Assembly: GCF_947488945.1 (NCBI RefSeq)
Contig: NZ_CANLBS010000032.1
Span: 1-58,355 of the forward strand
Direction of reading: 5' to 3'
DNA: 58,355 bases
Source: an uncultured Streptomyces sp.
GTDB lineage: Bacteria > Actinomycetota > Actinomycetes > Streptomycetales > Streptomycetaceae
Of this stretch, positions 1 through 9,700 are shown piece by piece; position 1 is the first letter of the stretch, and each line of letters starts with the position of its first letter. The position numbers were made by a program, and so were the translations under genes. The notes beneath the pieces are model-generated. The model did not search any database. It was not told the DNA's origin and was given only the letters and a program-made list of their open reading frames with translations.

Positions 1-4
1 CCCC

Positions 5-79
5 GCGCGATTAGCTCAGCGGGAGAGCGCTTCCCTGACACGGAAGAGGTCACTGGTTCAATCCCAGTATCGCGCACCA
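5..79 (+). tRNA. tRNA-Val (GAC anticodon)
   Basis: A complete cloverleaf can be folded by eye. The acceptor arm pairs GCGCGAT (5-11) with ATCGCGC (69-75). The D arm contains AGCTCAGCGGGAGAGC, the anticodon stem CTTCC/GGAAG encloses the loop CTGACAC with anticodon GAC, and the T arm is ACTGG-TTCAATC-CCAGT. The discriminator A and a genomically encoded CCA follow at 76-79. GAC decodes valine GUC/GUU codons. No integrase gene or repeated 3' end lies nearby, so nothing marks it as an occupied attachment site. Confidence 0.97.
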
Positions 80-83
80 CCGG

Positions 84-116
84 AAATCCCCGGCCGTCTC
101 CACGGCCGGGGATTTT
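84..116 (+). terminator. Intrinsic terminator after tRNA-Val
   Basis: A perfect 13-bp stem (84-96 with 103-115) closes a six-base loop and ends in TTTT. It begins five bases after the tRNA CCA, as expected for a factor-independent terminator of a single-tRNA transcript. Confidence 0.85.
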
Positions 117-193
117 CTCGTTCCCGCGGTCGCCCCGGGTGCGGGTCCCGAAGCCCCGGGCTTCCGCGGACCCGCACGGCGGCGGGCGACGGA

Positions 194-493
194 TCAGGAG
201 GAGAAGAGCATCCGGCCGAAGCTCTTCTGGCGGTGGTGGCCGTAGTGGCCGCCGTGCCCGCCGTGCTGCGGTGCGCCCCAGGCGGGCGCGGCGGGGGCCG
301 CGGCCGGGTAGCCCTGCGGGGACGGCGGCACGGGCGGCGGCGCCTGCTGCGTCCACTGCGACTCCAGGCGCGTCAGCGACTCCAGCTCGCCGTAGTCGAG
401 GAATATCCCCCGGCAGCCGCTGCACTGCTCGATCTGGACACCGTTGCGGTTGTACGTGTGCATCTGGGCGTGACACTTGGGGCACTGCATCAT
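194..493 (-). CDS. zf-TFIIB (zinc-ribbon) domain protein
   Basis: The 99-residue protein opens with a single zinc ribbon: CPKC and, about 20 residues later, CSGC, followed by the family signature GIFLDYGELE. The rest is Pro/Ala-rich and ends in a His/Gly-rich tail (HGGHGGHYGHH) that could bind metal. Family knowledge (zf-TFIIB, PF13453) gives no defined biochemical role; such small proteins are usually annotated as conserved hypothetical. I chose the ATG at 493 because GAGGAG lies nine bases upstream. A GTG at 526 would add 11 residues. It is transcribed toward the tRNA and stands alone. Confidence 0.85.
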   Translation of the reverse strand: MMQCPKCHAQMHTYNRNGVQIEQCSGCRGIFLDYGELESLTRLESQWTQQAPPPVPPSPQGYPAAAPAAPAWGAPQHGGHGGHYGHHRQKSFGRMLFSS

Positions 494-568
494 CGACTCG
501 GGCTCCTCGCCGTCGGTTTCCGTCACCGGATCCTGCCCGGCGACGGTCGGTTCACCCTACGACGCCCG

Positions 569-1633
569 TCACGCCGTCAACTCGGGCGGGACGGCGGCCA
601 TCCGCGCGCAGGCGTCGATCACCATCTGTTCCACTTCGTCCGGAATGCGCTGTTCCGCCGCGGACTTGGCGAGGGCGAGCGCGGCGGTCTGCACGGTCAG
701 CGCGCGGGCCGGCACGTCCAGGTGCGCCCAGGGGTCGCCGGACGCAGGCACGGCGGGGCCGCCGGCCGCGCGGTAGGCGGCGAGGAAACGGGACCAGACG
801 TCCGGGGCGAGGAGTCCGGCCGCGTACCAGGCGGCGGGGCGGGCGAGATCCCAGGCGGGGTCGCCGAGTCCGGCGTCGTCCACGTCGATGAGCAGCCAAC
901 TCCCGTACGGGGACGGGTCGCGCACCAACTGGCCCAGATGCAGATCGCCGTGGCACAGGAAACCCGCCCGGCGCGGGGGCGCGGCGGCCTCGCCGCGGGC
1001 CCAGCCCGGCAGGGCGTGCCAGGCGGCCAGCACCGGTCCGGTGACCGGCTCCCCGGGGCGGGCCGCGCCCATCCGGGCGACCGCGAGCGCGGCCTTGACC
1101 GGGCCCCGCATCGGCGGCAGCGGGTGCGGGGGCGCGGTCAGGTGGAGACGTGCCAGCAGCCCGGCCGCCTCCTCCCAGGGGGCGGCGTCCGGGTCGTCGG
1201 GGTCCACCGGTTCGCCGTACGGCCAGAGCGAGACGGCCCGTCCGTCGCGGGTGCGGGCGGCCGGACCGGGGGCGCGTGGGCCGGGGGCCGGGGGGCCGGG
1301 GCTTCCGGGGAGGGGAGGGAGCAGGACGCCGGCGAGGGCGGGGGACGCGGCGAGCGCGAGGCGGGCGTCCAGCCCGGCGGGATCGGCGTCGGGGGCGTGC
1401 GCCTTGGCCACCACGGGGCCGCAGCGCACCACCGTGCCATCGGCGCGGTCGGCCAGCACAAGGGGGCGCGGGCACCCGCAGGGGGTCGGCGGGGCGGTGC
1501 GGGGGACGATCGCGGGAGCGGTCGCGGTCCCCGGGTGCAGCACGGCGTGCGCGGCGGCGCGGGCGCGGGTGCCGAGGTCGTGCGCCAGGGAACCGGGGGC
1601 GGGGGCGTCCTCGTCGTGCCGCTCGCGTTCCAT
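569..1633 (-). CDS. Phosphotransferase (APH/choline-kinase-like fold)
   Basis: The 354-residue protein has the C-terminal catalytic signature of the aminoglycoside/choline phosphotransferase superfamily: a Brenner-type HGDLHLGQL loop followed by the metal-binding segment IDVDDAGLGDPAWDLARP. The N-terminal lobe is Ala/Pro-rich and less recognisable. The expected reaction is ATP-dependent phosphorylation of a small-molecule hydroxyl; the substrate cannot be told from sequence, and an antibiotic target is not implied. The reading frame is open far upstream, but I chose ATG at 1633 because GGGGGAG sits five bases before it. It is monocistronic, with opposite-strand shadow frames ignored. Confidence 0.82.
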   Translation of the reverse strand: MERERHDEDAPAPGSLAHDLGTRARAAAHAVLHPGTATAPAIVPRTAPPTPCGCPRPLVLADRADGTVVRCGPVVAKAHAPDADPAGLDARLALAASPALAGVLLPPLPGSPGPPAPGPRAPGPAARTRDGRAVSLWPYGEPVDPDDPDAAPWEEAAGLLARLHLTAPPHPLPPMRGPVKAALAVARMGAARPGEPVTGPVLAAWHALPGWARGEAAAPPRRAGFLCHGDLHLGQLVRDPSPYGSWLLIDVDDAGLGDPAWDLARPAAWYAAGLLAPDVWSRFLAAYRAAGGPAVPASGDPWAHLDVPARALTVQTAALALAKSAAEQRIPDEVEQMVIDACARMAAVPPELTA

Positions 1634-1966
1634 CGGCTCCCCCGGTCGTCGTGCACGGTCTCGGCGGCACCGCCACCGGGCACCGCCCGCGGGGATCGCC
1701 GTGGCGCGGCGCACCCACGCGCTCGTGGTGCGCGCGGTCCGGCCGTCCCGTGACCGCGTGGGCGTCGCGCGCGGCTCGTCCCACGGTCCGGGGCGCGAGC
1801 GTTCGGCGGGCGCTGCCCCCGTACCGTACCGGTCCCGGACAGAGCGATGTCCGGCCGGCTTCGCAGCCGGCCGGACACGCGCAGTCGTCCGCCGCACCCC
1901 CGTCCCCACGGGGTTGAACAGGCCGATGTCCCGGTCCGGACCGCTCTTCCGGACCCGGGGCGCCGC

Positions 1967-2152
1967 TCAGCGCCCCAGCATCACGCCCACGGACGACGCC
2001 TGTGTGACCACCGCGTCCCAGCCGCCGAAGACGACCACCAGAAGGGCCGCCAAAGGAAGAACCATGGCCGCCGCCACCAGCGGGTGACGGGTTCCGGCAG
2101 GCGCCTCGCGGCCGCGTGCCCGGAACATGGCCCTCGTGGCCGTGTCCGCCAT
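1967..2152 (-). CDS. Small single-pass membrane protein
   Basis: This 61-residue peptide has a basic N-terminus (RAMFRARGR) and one hydrophobic helix around residues 26-43 (LVAAAMVLPLAALLVVVFGG). Translation support is strong: AGGAGAGGAC directly precedes the ATG. I do not recognise a family. It lies head-to-head with the kinase gene starting at 2764, separated by about 610 bp. It may be a membrane peptide unrelated to that kinase. Confidence 0.6.
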   Translation of the reverse strand: MADTATRAMFRARGREAPAGTRHPLVAAAMVLPLAALLVVVFGGWDAVVTQASSVGVMLGR

Positions 2153-2763
2153 GGGTCCTCTCCTGACCGGGTGTGGTGGTGGGCGGCTGCTCCGTCGGCC
2201 GCCGCTCCGAGATCAACCCTAGGCAGGCGGGGGCGCGGGGTCGTCATGCCCGCGTACCGATCGGCGGGCCTCCGGGAGGATGAGCCGTGCGTAATCGTCG
2301 TACTCCCCTGGGTGGAGAACACCCGAACGGATCCCGGGCGGGAGGCGGAGGCCGTCCCGGAGACGGAACGCCCTCACGGGACGGGTCCGACGGCCGGGGG
2401 CCGCGCCGGAAAAGGTACGGAGGGGGTGATGTCACTCACTCCGGACGGGGGCGGAGCCGGCCGGATCCGCCGGGGAGCCGCAGGTCGGCGGGGTGTGCGG
2501 GACGCCGCGTCCGGGGCGGACCGGCAGCGCGGCGGCGGCGTCGCGTGATCCCCGCGGGGCGGCAACCGCCCCTGAGCGGAGCGTCCTTGTGGGCGACCGT
2601 GCGTCAGGGTCGCCGTACGAGTCCGTTTCTGACCGTCCTTCGGCCCCCGGACCGGGCACCCGCGATCGAATCTGCGGCGAGGGCGCGGCCTCTGAGCGCG
2701 CCGGGCGCGGGATACGTAAGCTGTGCCTCGTCAGGCGGACCAGGCAGCGGGGATGGGCAGACG
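2153..2763. other. Intergenic region upstream of Ser/Thr kinase
   Basis: About 610 bp separate two divergent genes. I see no convincing gene: the open frames here lack ribosome sites and recognisable protein. It must hold both promoters. No clear TTGAC/TANNNT pair, hairpin terminator or repeat could be assigned with confidence. Confidence 0.5.
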
Positions 2764-4170
2764 ATGGCGATGATGCGGCTCCGGCGCGAGGATCCGCGTC
2801 TCGTCGGCTCGTTCAGACTGCACCGGCGGCTCGGAGCGGGCGGCATGGGGGTCGTCTACCTCGGCTCGGACCGGCGCGGCCAGCGGGTGGCGCTCAAGGT
2901 GATCCGGCCGGACCTGGCGGAGGATCAGGAGTTCCGCTCGCGGTTCGCCCGCGAGGTGTCGGCGGCCCGGCGGATCAGGGGAGGCTGCACGGCCCGTCTG
3001 GTCGCGGCCGATCTGGAAGCGGACCGCCCGTGGTTCGCGACCCAGTACGTCCCGGGTCCGTCCCTGCACGACAAGGTCGCCGAGGAGGGCCCGCTGTCGG
3101 CGGCGGAGGTCGCCACGATCGGCGCGGCGCTCTCCGAGGGCCTGGTCGCGGTGCACGAGGCGGGGGTGGTCCACCGGGACCTGAAGCCGTCCAACATCCT
3201 GCTCTCCCCCAAGGGCCCGCGGATCATCGACTTCGGCATCGCCTGGGCGACCGGTGCGAGCACGCTGACCCATGTCGGCACCGCCGTCGGCTCCCCCGGC
3301 TTCCTCGCGCCCGAGCAGGTGCGCGGCGCCGCGGTGACGCCGGCCACCGACGTCTTCTCGCTCGGCGCCACGCTGGCGTACGCGGCGACGGCCGACTCCC
3401 CCTTCGGGCACGGCAGTTCCGAGGTGATGCTGTACCGCGTGGTGCACGAGGAGCCTCACCTGTACGACGTGCACGACGCGCTGGCCCCGCTGGTACGGGC
3501 CTGCCTGGCGAAGGACCCGGAGGAGCGGCCGAGCACGCTCCAGCTCTCCATGCGGCTGAAGGAGATCGCGGCACGGGAGGCTCAGGGGCTGCACGAGAGC
3601 CGGCCGCCCGCCCAGCGTTCCCCGCACGAGGCGGACCGCCCGACGGGGCGGCTCGACAGCCCCTGGACCGACCAGCACACGCGGCGGGCGGAGAGCCCGT
3701 CGAACACCCGGCCGCCGCAGGGCAGGCGCCCCGCGCCGGCCTCCGGTCCGGCGTCCTCGCCGTCCGCCGCCGGCTCCGGCCGCGCCACGGCGCCCCGGAC
3801 CGGTGATCCGCGGGCCGGCGATTCCCGGTCCGGTGATTCCCGGACGAGCGGTGCGCGGACCGGCGGGGCCCGGCCTCCGCAGGGGCGGGACGGTACACGT
3901 CCGGTCCGGCGTCCGGCGGCGGGCCGTAACACCACGGGCCACCGGCAGGGCACCCGTCCGGGCGGCAGCCGCACGACCGGCACCGGCCGGCGGCCCGCCA
4001 ACCCGCGACTGCTCCGTCAGCGACTGGTGGTGTTCGTGGTGGTGACCCTGCTGGTCGCCCTCGGCATCGCGGCCGCCCAGGGCTGCCAGGGCCCGGCCGA
4101 CGGGCTGGGCCCGGTGACGGAGAGGTCCGGCGGACCGGCGGCCGCGGCGGAGGGCCGCGTCGAGGGATAG
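2764..4170 (+). CDS. Membrane-anchored Ser/Thr protein kinase (Hanks type)
   Basis: The 468-residue protein carries a complete N-terminal kinase domain: glycine loop GAGGMGVVYLG (about 24-34), ATP-binding Lys45 in VALKVI, catalytic HRDLKPSN (137-144) and IDFG (155-158). A Pro/Ser/Arg/Thr-rich linker follows, with degenerate repeats such as TGDPRAGDSRSGDSRTSG. One membrane helix (about 421-438, LVVFVVVTLLVALGIAAA) leaves a 30-residue external tail. There are no PASTA repeats, so a peptidoglycan-sensing PknB role is not indicated. Frame openness extends upstream to about 2287, but the kinase homology starts immediately after ATG 2764. Confidence 0.92.
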   Translation: MAMMRLRREDPRLVGSFRLHRRLGAGGMGVVYLGSDRRGQRVALKVIRPDLAEDQEFRSRFAREVSAARRIRGGCTARLVAADLEADRPWFATQYVPGPSLHDKVAEEGPLSAAEVATIGAALSEGLVAVHEAGVVHRDLKPSNILLSPKGPRIIDFGIAWATGASTLTHVGTAVGSPGFLAPEQVRGAAVTPATDVFSLGATLAYAATADSPFGHGSSEVMLYRVVHEEPHLYDVHDALAPLVRACLAKDPEERPSTLQLSMRLKEIAAREAQGLHESRPPAQRSPHEADRPTGRLDSPWTDQHTRRAESPSNTRPPQGRRPAPASGPASSPSAAGSGRATAPRTGDPRAGDSRSGDSRTSGARTGGARPPQGRDGTRPVRRPAAGRNTTGHRQGTRPGGSRTTGTGRRPANPRLLRQRLVVFVVVTLLVALGIAAAQGCQGPADGLGPVTERSGGPAAAAEGRVEG

Positions 4171-4413
4171 CTCCCCCGGCACGCAACCCCTCGGCACGCA
4201 GGCCGCGCGGCACGCACACACCCCCCGCCATGCACACCTCGGTACGCACCCCCAGAACGCACGCCTCCCGGCCGGAACCCCCGGCGGGAAATCCTCGGTG
4301 CGCGGAGCCCTCGCGATCCGTGCTCGCCCTGCGGTGGCCGCTCGGGGGTGTCGGGTGCGCCGCCGGGGCGGGCCCCGCGGTCCCGTTGCCCGGGGGCGCG
4401 GCGGGCCGGGCGG

Positions 4414-5235
4414 CTACCGGGACCAGCGGGCCGCTTCGGGGCGGGTGGCGTAGAAGGCGACCGCGGAGGCGGCGGCGACGTTGAGGGAGTCGACGCCGGG
4501 GGCCATCGGGATGCGGACGTGGCTGTCGGCGGCGGCCAGGGCGTCGCGGGACAGGCCGTCGCCCTCGGTGCCGAAGACGAGCGCGAGGCGTTCGTGGTCC
4601 TGGGCGGCCAGCTCGTCGAGTGTGAGGGAGCGCTCGCCGAGGCAGAGCGCGGCGGTGTGGAAGCCCGCCCCCCGGAGCAGGCCGGCGTCCGCGGGCCAGG
4701 ACTCCAGGCGGGTCCACGGGACCTGGAAGACGGTGCCCATCGAGACCTTGACGGCCCTGCGGTAGAGCGGATCGGCGCAGCGCGGGGTGAGCAGGACCGC
4801 GTCGACGGAGAGGGCCGCGGCGTTGCGGAAGGCCGCCCCGAGGTTGGCGTGGTCGACGATGTCCTCGAAGACGGCGATCCGGCGCCCGGTGAGGAGTTCG
4901 GGCACCGGGCGGAGCGGGCCGCGCTCCATCGAGGCCAGCGCGCCCCGGTGCACGTGGTAGCCGGTGACCCGCTCGGCCACCTCCGGGCTGACCAGGTGGA
5001 CCGGCGCGTCGGTCGCCCCGATGAGGTCGGCCATCACCCCGGCCCACTTGGGGGTGAGCATCATCGAACGCATCGGGTGGCCGGCCGCGATCGCGCGGCG
5101 GATGACCTTCTCGCCCTCGGCGATGAAGAGTCCCTCGGCGGGTTCCCGGCGGCGGCGGAGCTCGACGTCGGTCAGGCCGGTGTAGTCGTGCAGGCGCGGG
5201 TCGGCGGGGTCGTCGACGGTGAGGGGTTCAGCCAC
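4414..5235 (-). CDS. TrmH/SpoU-family RNA 2'-O-methyltransferase
   Basis: The 273-residue protein has the SpoU architecture: an N-terminal substrate-binding region (FIAEGEKVIRRAI) and the C-terminal SPOUT trefoil-knot motifs. These are VFEDIVDHANLGAAFRNAAA (motif 1), LVFGTEGDGLS (motif 2) and IPMAPGVDSLNVAAASAVAFY (motif 3). The family transfers a methyl group from S-adenosylmethionine to a ribose 2'-OH of tRNA or rRNA; the exact target cannot be assigned. GTG at 5235 is the start, with GAGG upstream. It follows the cobA gene on the same strand after 60 bp and may be co-transcribed with it. Confidence 0.93.
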   Translation of the reverse strand: MAEPLTVDDPADPRLHDYTGLTDVELRRRREPAEGLFIAEGEKVIRRAIAAGHPMRSMMLTPKWAGVMADLIGATDAPVHLVSPEVAERVTGYHVHRGALASMERGPLRPVPELLTGRRIAVFEDIVDHANLGAAFRNAAALSVDAVLLTPRCADPLYRRAVKVSMGTVFQVPWTRLESWPADAGLLRGAGFHTAALCLGERSLTLDELAAQDHERLALVFGTEGDGLSRDALAAADSHVRIPMAPGVDSLNVAAASAVAFYATRPEAARWSR

Positions 5236-5295
5236 GGGAGGGTGCCTCGTCCGGTGCGGGGACGGTCCGCTGGGGAGCGTCGGTCGGCGGGTGGG

Positions 5296-6549
5296 TCAGT
5301 GGGTGGGCGGCGTGACGGTGTCCAGGCCGACGCCCACGACGTCGCCGACGACGATGACGGCGGGCGGCCGGACGTCCTCCGCCACGGCCCGCTCGCCGAC
5401 GGTCGCCAGGGTGGCGTCGACACGGCGCTGGGCGGCCGTGGTGCCCTCCTGGATCAAGGCGACGGGGGTGCCGGGGTCCTTGCCGTGGGCGATCAGGGCG
5501 GCGGAGATCTTGCCGATCTTGTCGACCGCCATCAGCAGCACCAGGGTGCCGCGCAGCCGGGCGATGGCGGCCCAGTCGACGAGCGAGCGCGGGTCGTCGG
5601 GGGCGACGTGGCCGCTGACGACGGTGAAATCGTGCGCGACCCCGCGGTGGGTGACCGGGATGCCGGCGGCGCCGGGGACGGAGATGGTGCTGGAGATGCC
5701 GGGAACGACCGTGCAGGGGATGCCCTCGGCCGCCAGGGCCTGGGCCTCCTCCATGCCGCGCCCGAAGACGAACGGGTCGCCGCCCTTGAGGCGTACGACG
5801 GCCTTGCCGGCCTTGGCGTGCTCGATCAGTGCCTGGTTGATGGCCTCCTGGGCCATGTACCGGCCGTACGGGATCTTGGCCGCGTCTATGACCTCGACGT
5901 GCGGCGGGAGTTCGTCGAGCAGGTCGCGGGGGCCGAGCCGGTCGGCGATGACGACGTCGGCGGCGGCGAGCAGGCGTCGGCCGCGGACGGTGATCAGGTC
6001 GGGGTCGCCGGGGCCCCCGCCGACGAGGGAGACGCCGGGGGTGTGGGTGCGGTGGTGCGGGGCGGCGAGGGTGCCGTCGCGCAGGCCCTCCACGATCGCG
6101 TCGCGCACGGCGGCGGAGTGCCGGGGGTCGCGTCCCTGGGAGGTGGTGGTGAGGACCGCCACGGTGACGTTCTCGCTGCGGCCGGTGGCGGGCGTCCAGG
6201 CGGTCGCCGCCTCGGCGTCGTCGCTGCGCACGCACCAGGTGCGGGTGCGTTCGGCCTCGGCGGAGGCCGCGGTGTTGGCGGCGTGGTCGCTGCTGGCGAC
6301 CAGCGCGTACCAGGTGTCCGCGAGGTCCCCGTCCTGGTAGTGGCGGCGCTCCCAGCGGATCTCGCCGGCGTCGGCCATCGCCTCGACGGACGGGGTGGCG
6401 GACGGCGAGACGAGGGTGATGTCGGCGCCGGTCGCGATGAGCGCGGGCAGTCGGCGCTGCGCGACCTGCCCGCCGCCGACGACGACGACGCGGCGCCCGT
6501 GGAGACGCAGTCCGACGGGGTAGGCGGGGTGATCGGCGTGCTCGGCCAT
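5296..6549 (-). CDS. cobA: Uroporphyrinogen-III C-methyltransferase fused to precorrin-2 dehydrogenase
   Basis: This is a 417-residue CysG-like bifunctional protein. Residues about 10-160 hold the NAD-dependent precorrin-2 dehydrogenase part (VVVVGGGQVAQRRLPAL). Residues about 165-400 are a full SUMT domain: GGGPGDPDLITVRG, KGGDPFVFGRG, VPGISSTISVPGAAGIPVTHRG. It would methylate uroporphyrinogen III at C-2 and C-7 with S-adenosylmethionine, giving precorrin-2 and then sirohydrochlorin, the branch point to siroheme and cobalamin. It is shorter than E. coli CysG (457 residues), mainly in the N-terminal module. Neighbours bluB/cobT and cbiET support the B12 role. Confidence 0.93.
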   Translation of the reverse strand: MAEHADHPAYPVGLRLHGRRVVVVGGGQVAQRRLPALIATGADITLVSPSATPSVEAMADAGEIRWERRHYQDGDLADTWYALVASSDHAANTAASAEAERTRTWCVRSDDAEAATAWTPATGRSENVTVAVLTTTSQGRDPRHSAAVRDAIVEGLRDGTLAAPHHRTHTPGVSLVGGGPGDPDLITVRGRRLLAAADVVIADRLGPRDLLDELPPHVEVIDAAKIPYGRYMAQEAINQALIEHAKAGKAVVRLKGGDPFVFGRGMEEAQALAAEGIPCTVVPGISSTISVPGAAGIPVTHRGVAHDFTVVSGHVAPDDPRSLVDWAAIARLRGTLVLLMAVDKIGKISAALIAHGKDPGTPVALIQEGTTAAQRRVDATLATVGERAVAEDVRPPAVIVVGDVVGVGLDTVTPPTH

Positions 6550-6782
6550 GGCGGGGCGGACTCCTCGGCAGGGTGCGGCGCGTGCGGCGCGGACGTGGGC
6601 GCGGGACGCGGCACGGTACGACGGGGGTACGGGCGCTGCGGCGGTGGAGCGGCCGTGACGTGCGGATGTACGGGAGGGTGGCGCGGACCACGATACGGGG
6701 TGGCGCGCCGGGGCCGGCCGGACGCCGGTGTGCGGTACGCCTCAGGAGCCCGGCGGGTGGGCCGGGCTCCCGGGGCGGTCCG

Positions 6783-9700
6783 TCACTTCTCGGTGACGCC
6801 CGCCGAGTCGAACGTGGCGACCTCGTGCATGGCGCGGGCCGCGCTCTGCACGATCGGCAGGGCGAGCAGGGCGCCGGTGCCCTCGCCGAGCCGCAGGTCG
6901 AGGTCGATCAGCGGACGCAGGCCGAGCTTGTTGAGCGCGGCGACGTGGCCGGGCTCGGCGCTGCGGTGGCCCGCGATGCACGCGGCCATGGCCTCCGGGG
7001 CGATCGCGCGGGCGACCAGGGCGGCGGCTCCCGCGCTGACCCCGTCGAGGATGACGGGGATGCGGAGCGAGGCGCCGCCGAGGAGGTAGCCGGCCATCGC
7101 CGCGTGCTCCAGGCCGCCGACCGCGGCGAGGACGCCGATCGGGTCGGACGGGTCGGGCTGGTGCAGGTCCAGGGCGCGGCGCACCACGTCCACCTTGCGG
7201 GCGTGCATCTCGTCGTTGATGCCGGTGCCGCGGCCGGTGACCTCGGACGGGTCGCTGTCGGTGTACACGCAGATGAGCGCCGCCGACGCGGTGGTGTTGG
7301 CGATGCCCATCTCGCCGATGAGCAGGCCCTTGTTGCCGGCCGCGACCAGGTCGCGGGCGGTCTCGATGCCGACCTCGATGGCGGCGAGGACGTCCTCGCG
7401 GCTCATCGCGGGCCCGGTGGTGAAGTCCGCGGTGCCGGGGCGCACCTTGCGGGGCAGCAGGCCGGGGGTGGCGGGCAGCTCGCCGGCGACGCCGACGTCG
7501 ACCACGCACACCTCGGCGCCGACCTGGTTGGCGAAGGCGTTGCAGACCGCGCCGCCCGCGAGGAAGTTGGCCACCATCTGGGAGGTGACCTCCTGCGGCC
7601 ACGCGGTGACGCCCTGGGCGTGCACCCCGTGGTCGCCGGCGAAGATCGCGACGGCGGCGGGTTCGGGGATCGGCGGCGGGCAGGCGCGGGACAGTCCGGC
7701 GAGCTGGGCGGAGATGATCTCCAGCATGCCGAGGGCGCCCGCGGGCGTGGTCATGCGCTTCTGCCGCTCCCATGCCTCGCCGAGCGCCTTGGCGTCCAGC
7801 GGGCGGATGGCGGAGATCGTCTCCTGGAGCAGGTCGTGGGGCTCCTCGCCGGGCAGCGCCCGGCGGCCGTACGTCTCCTCGTGGACGACCCAGGACAGGG
7901 GACGGCGCTTGGACCAGCCGGCTTGCATCAGCTCGGGCTCCTCGGGGAATTCGTCGACGTATCCGACGCACAGATAGGCGACGACTTCGAGGTGCTCGGG
8001 CAGGCCGAGGGCGCGGACCATCTCGCGCTCGTCGAAGAAGCTGACCCAGCCGACGCCGAGCCCTTCGGCGCGGGCCGCGAGCCATAGGTTCTCCACGGCC
8101 AGCGCCGAGGAGTACGGGGCCATCTGCGGCTGGGTGTGCCGGCCGAGCGTGTGGCGGCCGCCCCGGGTCGGGTCGGCGGTGACGACGATGTTGACGGGGG
8201 TGTCGAGGATGGCCTCGATCTTCAGGGCCTTGAACTGCTTGGCCCGGCCCTTGGGCAACGAGGTCGCGTAGGCGTCGCGCTGGCGCTCGGCCAGTTCGTG
8301 CATGGCGCGGCGGGTCTCGGCGGACCGGATGACCACGAAGTCCCACGGCTGCGAGTGACCGACGCTGGGCGCGGTATGGGCGGCTTCGAGGACCCGGAGC
8401 AGGACCTCGTGCGGGATGGGGTCGCTGCGGAAGCCGTTGCGGATGTCGCGGCGCTCGCGCATGACCCGCAGCACGGCCTCGCGCTCGGCCTCGTCGTAGC
8501 CGGGGGCCGGGGGGCCGGGCGCGAGGACGGGCTCGGCGGCCGGTTCGGCGTCGGTGGGCCCGACGGCCTCCGGGGGCAGCTCGGCGGACTCGGTCTGCCC
8601 GGCGGACTCGGTCTGCCCGTTGGCGCAGGGCTGCTCCGCGGTCGGGGGCTGCTCGGCGGGGAGGTTCTGATCGTCGGGGACAGGCAGCTCCGCGGGCGCC
8701 GCGGCGGGCTCGTCCGGGGCCCGGTGGACCGGACCCATCGCGAACGGGACCCGGGCCGGGACAGGCTCCTCGACGGGCTCTTCGGCCTCCTCGGCGGCTT
8801 CCCGCGCCCGGGCCGCCTCGCGGGCGGACGCGGCGGACGCGTCCACGAACGGCTCGGCCGGCGGCACCGCGACGGACGCCTCGGGGAGGGCCTGCCCGGA
8901 GGTGTCGTACGGCGCCTGCTGGTCGGCGTACTGGACCTGCTCGGCGGTCTCGTACGGGGCCTGCTCGGTGGACGGCGCCTGCTGGTCGGCGTGCGCGGCC
9001 TGCCCGGCGGTCTCGTACGGGGCCTGCCGGTCGGCGGGCGCCTCGGCCGGGAGCCCGGCCGGAACGGCGTATGCGGTCGCTTCGTCGGCCGGCTCCCTCT
9101 GCTCGGGCACCGCCACCGGTTCCGGCGCGGTCCCTACGGCGTCCGGGGAGGCCACGGCCTGAACCTGCGGCCCGGCCGGTCCGGCGGGAGCGGTCGCGGG
9201 CAGGTCGGGGACGACCGTTTCTGCCGCGACATCGGTCACGGGAGCGTGCCCGGCTTCCGTGTACGGAGCGGGGGCGGGCTCGGCGGGGGCGGGCTCGGCG
9301 GAAGGGCTGTCGGCCGGGGCGAACGCCTGCGCGGCGTCCTGCGGGACCTCCTGGGCGGGCCACACGGGAGTCTCCGGGGCCGCGGGAGCCTCCTGAACCG
9401 CGGCGACCACCGGGGCCACGTCGGCCACGGCCGCCACGGGGATCCCGGCGGGCTCACCCGGCTCGTACGCCACGGGGGCCGCGGCCGTCCCGGAAACCTC
9501 GGGAGCCACGGGGGCCTCAGCGCCCACCGGGGCCTCGGAAACCGCCTGGGGCGCGGGCGCCTCGGGGGTCACCGGCGCCTCGACAACCTCCGGGGTCGCG
9601 GACTCACCGGCAGCGACAGGAGCACCGTCAGCCACGGGAGCGTCAACAGCCGCAGGCACCCCGGCGGTCTCGTACGCCTGAGCCGTCTCGTGCGTCTCGT

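Noticed and set aside
5..79. tRNA-Val as an integration site
   Set aside because: No integrase, excisionase or repeated tRNA 3' end was seen nearby.
4348..7089. 913-codon open frame on the plus strand
   Set aside because: It is antisense to trmH-like and cobA genes, has Gly/Arg/Val-rich composition typical of GC-rich shadow frames, and matches no protein family.
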